Below are positions 43,108-44,524 of a DNA stretch of 44,524 nucleotides, piece after piece. Made by a program: the position numbers and the translations under genes. The DNA is from Flavobacterium psychraerolatum (GTDB lineage Bacteria > Bacteroidota > Bacteroidia > Flavobacteriales > Flavobacteriaceae), in contig NZ_JAOQMX010000038.1 of the NCBI RefSeq assembly GCF_025960985.1, forward strand, positions 1-44,524. Direction: 5' to 3'. Under the pieces are notes generated by a model, which worked only from the letters and a program-made list of their open reading frames with translations, did not search any database and had not been told where the DNA came from. Each line of letters starts with the position of its first letter. Within the stretch, counting starts at the first letter, position 1.

Positions 43108-43761
43108 TTAGTTTCCTTTTTGGTAATCGGCTAAAAATTGTGCTAATCCGCTATCTGTCAATGGGTGTTTTAATAAACCTGTGATTGAAGATAATGGACC
43201 TGTCATTACATCTGAACCAACTTTGGCACAGTTGATTACATGCATTGTGTTACGAACAGAAGCAGAAAGAATTTGCGTTCCAAAATCGTAATTATCATAT
43301 ACTTGTCTGATTTCGGCAATTAAGCCCATTCCATCGGTACAAATATCATCTAATCTTCCTAAGAAAGGCGATACATAAGTAGCACCTGCTTTAGCCGCTA
43401 ATAATGCTTGACCTACCGAAAACACAAGAGTTACATTCGTTCTAATTCCTTTATCAGAAAAATATTTACATGCTTTAATTCCTGCAGCAATCATTGGTAA
43501 TTTTACCACGATTTGTGGGTGCAAAGCAGCTAATTCTTCTCCTTGACTAATCATTCCTTCATAGTCTGTTGCAATAACTTCTGCAGATACGTCACCGTCC
43601 ACGATTTCGCAAATTTTTACATAATGCTTCAAAATATTATCTGCACCTGTTATACCTTCTTTAGCCATTAACGATGGGTTTGTAGTTACTCCATCCAAAA
43701 CCCCTAAGGCTTGTGCTTCTGCTATTTCGGCTAAATTTGCTGTGTCAATAAAAAATTTCAT
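43108..43761 (-). CDS. tal: Transaldolase, Fsa/TalC-like short type
   Basis: The 217-residue protein has the small transaldolase/fructose 6-phosphate aldolase fold, with [23 protein letters not shown] near 24-36, Schiff-base Lys K87 in IVVKLPM, and a C-terminal [16 protein letters not shown]. The size (about 215-220) is that of TalC/Fsa rather than the 320-residue TalB type. It transfers dihydroxyacetone units between sugar phosphates, working with transketolase to turn pentose phosphate into fructose 6-phosphate and glyceraldehyde 3-phosphate. It lies 2 bases from the transketolase gene and downstream of xylA. Confidence 0.93.
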   Translation of the reverse strand: MKFFIDTANLAEIAEAQALGVLDGVTTNPSLMAKEGITGADNILKHYVKICEIVDGDVSAEVIATDYEGMISQGEELAALHPQIVVKLPMIAAGIKACKYFSDKGIRTNVTLVFSVGQALLAAKAGATYVSPFLGRLDDICTDGMGLIAEIRQVYDNYDFGTQILSASVRNTMHVINCAKVGSDVMTGPLSSITGLLKHPLTDSGLAQFLADYQKGN

Positions 43762-43813
43762 ATTAGTTTGTTTTAGTTTATTATTGTTGTTTGTTCAAGT
43801 TGAATAAAAAAAA

Positions 43814-43856
43814 AGTAGTAGCAAAAGCATCAAGAATACATGCTCTTACTACTACT
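43814..43856 (-). terminator. Intrinsic terminator after xylose isomerase
   Basis: A 17-base arm at 43814-43830 (AGTAGTAGCAAAAGCAT) pairs with 43840-43856 with two wobble-type mismatches and a 9-base loop. On the minus strand a run of nine T follows. It lies between xylA and the transaldolase gene, so it ends xylA transcription or works as an attenuator for the downstream genes. Confidence 0.8.
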
Positions 43857-43882
43857 CCTTAAGTCAAAAAATAGTGTAAAGA

Positions 43883-44524
43883 CTAAATGTATTGGTTGAT
43901 TATGTTTTCAAACAATTCTTGTTTACCGCTTTGTAAGTTAAGCTCACCATTTTCATGTGCAATTTTGTATAAATCTTGCATAGATAATTTTCCATCTTCA
44001 AAAGCTTTTCCGTTTCCAGCATCGAATGAACTGTAACGGTCTGCTCTTAATTTATCATAAGCTGATGATGTGATAATTTTGTCAGCAGTCAATAATGCTC
44101 TTGCAAACGTATCTGCTCCACCAATGTGTGCGTGGAAAGCATCTTCCATATCCGTTGAGTTTCTTCTGATTTTTGCATCAAAATTAACTCCACCACCTTG
44201 AAGACCACCTGCTTTTAAGAATACCAACATAGCTTCTGTAGTTTCTTGAATGTTATTTGGAAACTGGTCAGTATCCCATCCGTTTTGGTAATCTCCACGG
44301 TTTGCATCCAAACTTCCTAACATTCCTGCTTGTGCAGCAACATCAATTTCGTGTTGAAAAGTATGTTGTGCCAATGTTGCGTGGTTTACTTCGATATTGA
44401 TTTTGAAATCTTTATCTAAACCTTGTGCACGTAAAAATCCGATTGCTGTAGCGCTATCAAAATCGTATTGGTGCTTCATTGGTTCCATAGGTTTTGGTTC
44501 AATCAAGAAATTTCCTTTAAAACC
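43883..44524 (-). CDS. xylA: Xylose isomerase, C-terminal part (cut by window end)
   Basis: The frame stays open to the window edge and encodes the last 214 residues of xylose isomerase, which converts D-xylose to D-xylulose. Visible are [20 protein letters not shown] (with the metal-ligand Glu), [40 protein letters not shown] with the Asp metal ligands, and [14 protein letters not shown]. The pattern is that of class II bacterial isomerases of about 440 residues. The TTG at 44506 is not a real start. The gene sits upstream of transaldolase and transketolase, matching a xylose catabolic operon; xylulokinase is probably just outside the window. Confidence 0.95.
   Translation of the reverse strand, partial: GFKGNFLIEPKPMEPMKHQYDFDSATAIGFLRAQGLDKDFKINIEVNHATLAQHTFQHEIDVAAQAGMLGSLDANRGDYQNGWDTDQFPNNIQETTEAMLVFLKAGGLQGGGVNFDAKIRRNSTDMEDAFHAHIGGADTFARALLTADKIITSSAYDKLRADRYSSFDAGNGKAFEDGKLSMQDLYKIAHENGELNLQSGKQELFENIINQYI

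Noticed and set aside
44504..44506. TTG as start of a short xylose isomerase
   Set aside because: The frame continues in family-conserved sequence (GFKGNF) to the window edge, so the gene is simply cut there.
1..44524. CRISPR array, tRNA or rRNA genes
   Set aside because: No regularly spaced repeats and no cloverleaf or rRNA-like segments were recognised by eye; a tRNAscan or Infernal run would be decisive.

Overview
The window is AT-rich DNA from a member of the Bacteroidota, most likely a Flavobacterium-like Flavobacteriaceae. The basis is a SusC/SusD pair, a hybrid two-component system regulator, an AraC regulator with a membrane-embedded N-terminus, many short lipobox signal peptides, a PorT-type outer-membrane barrel, and intergenic repeats of flavobacterial style. 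The genus is inferred from protein style, not from a marker gene.

Region 1 (1-5400) is accessory and partly decayed. It holds a small secreted protein of unknown function (166-570), two relics of the 3' end of GH10 xylanase genes (about 641-806 and 3737-4015, minus strand), a folded intergenic repeat (811-912), a lone ORC/CDC6-like AAA+ ATPase with a C-terminal cold-shock-like domain (1098-2801) behind two similar inverted repeats, 1.4 kb without a convincing gene, and an AraC regulator with a TTG start (4206-5342). A PorT-like barrel gene (5430-5984) and a strong terminator close it.

Region 2 (6216-34881, all minus strand) is a large xylan utilisation locus. In transcription order it has: susC-susD-surface glycan-binding protein-GH10; GH3-unclassified clan GH-A hydrolase-GH43-GH10; kelch protein-GPH transporter-cytosolic GH43; an alkaline phosphatase; GH10-GH26-like hydrolase-secreted sugar isomerase-like protein-ThuA-like protein; a second alkaline phosphatase; the second copy of the small secreted protein; a ThuA relic; an SMP-30 lactonase-like lipoprotein; and GH10. 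A single HTCS gene (35484-39659) lies upstream of susC. Between them is a 21-bp-spaced direct repeat that fits an AraC-type operator.

Region 3 (40004-44524, minus strand) carries pentose metabolism: xylose isomerase (cut by the window end), an Fsa/TalC-size transaldolase, a split transketolase and a Gfo/Idh/MocA oxidoreductase.

Inferred working model: surface GH10 lipoproteins cut xylan; SusCD imports oligosaccharides; periplasmic GH3, GH43 and GH10 trim them; the GPH symporter takes small xylosides across the inner membrane to a cytosolic GH43; xylose then enters the isomerase and pentose phosphate route. The ThuA, isomerase-like, SMP-30 and small secreted proteins suggest a poorly described periplasmic sugar-modifying side branch. 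I saw no tRNA, rRNA, CRISPR array or intact insertion sequence.
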